The translations under genes were made by a program, and so were the position numbers. A stretch of DNA of 64,000 nt from an uncultured Tropicimonas sp. (GTDB lineage Bacteria > Pseudomonadota > Alphaproteobacteria > Rhodobacterales > Rhodobacteraceae): positions 124,001-188,000 of the forward strand of contig CANLZY010000002.1 in NCBI GenBank assembly GCA_947495685.1, read 5' to 3'. Positions 63,946 to 64,000 of the stretch are shown here, in pieces. The first letter of the stretch is position 1. Every line of letters begins with the position of its first letter. The notes under the pieces were generated by a model. The model was not told the DNA's origin. It made no database searches and was given only the letters and a program-made list of their open reading frames with translations.

Positions 63946-64000
63946 TCAGTCCAGTTCGGCGCGGGTCGGCGGGTTGGCACCGGCGCGGCTGACCGTGATT
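63946..64000 (-). CDS. C-terminal end of a truncated gene
   Basis: A frame open from the right edge ends ITVSRAGANPPTRAELD before a TGA at 63946-63948. The codon use fits neighbouring genes and it would run into dtd in the same direction. Too little is visible to name the product. Confidence 0.35.
   Translation of the reverse strand, partial: ITVSRAGANPPTRAELD

Overview
The window is GC-rich, densely packed chromosomal DNA that looks like an alphaproteobacterium of the Rhodobacterales (roseobacter type). This rests on gene content and protein style, not on a marker gene: a phaZ/phaC/phaP/phaR polyhydroxyalkanoate locus with CTGC-N3-GCAG operators, gamma-glutamyl amine genes, cydDCABX with FNR-type boxes, HemP, and two type-I-secreted RTX proteins. 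No rRNA, tRNA, CRISPR array, insertion sequence or phage gene was seen.

Layout. 1-2.0 kb: two alpha/beta hydrolases (the first cut by the window edge) and a VOC protein. 2.1-6.6 kb: PHA metabolism, with divergent phaZ and phaC, then phasin and the repressor PhaR. 6.6-15.7 kb: a LysR regulator facing an eight-gene minus-strand operon. That operon encodes a polar amino acid ABC transporter, two glutamine-synthetase-like ligases, a class I glutamine amidotransferase and a DegT-type aminotransferase, probably for import and gamma-glutamylation of an amine. 15.8-19.5 kb: a PhnD-like binding protein, two TerB paralogues, DUF1330, a secreted unknown and PhzF. 20-22.2 kb: pyrG and secG. 22.3-24.8 kb: an orphan PxpB-like protein, then kdgK-fucU.

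25-29.5 kb: a secreted glycoside-hydrolase/RTX protein and a sulfotransferase fused to a GT90-like domain. 29.5-39.7 kb: an amino-sugar regulon made of two divergent operons (kinase-gntR-nagB-II-nagA and murQ-ABC transporter-oxidoreductase) around paired 8-bp operators. 39.7-44.9 kb: an imelysin, a giant RTX protein built on five exact-length 160-residue repeats, and NnrU. 45-50 kb: phosphohexomutase, ribosomal protein L25, a second phasin-like gene and GAPDH. 50.2-54.7 kb: rpe, an MBL-fold hydrolase, a redoxin, two HAD phosphatases and a META lipoprotein. 54.8-61.8 kb: an Fe-S Rrf2 regulator and cydDCABX. 61.9-64 kb: a SLAC1/TehA channel, hemP, dtd and the tail of one more gene.

The least ordinary items are the 160-residue-repeat RTX protein, the sulfotransferase-GT90 fusion, the GS/GATase/GS/DegT operon, and the regulatory architectures at phaP, the nag/mur intergenic region and the cyd locus. 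Start codons were moved from the longest reading frame where ribosome-binding sites, overlaps with the upstream gene or family alignment favoured a shorter form.
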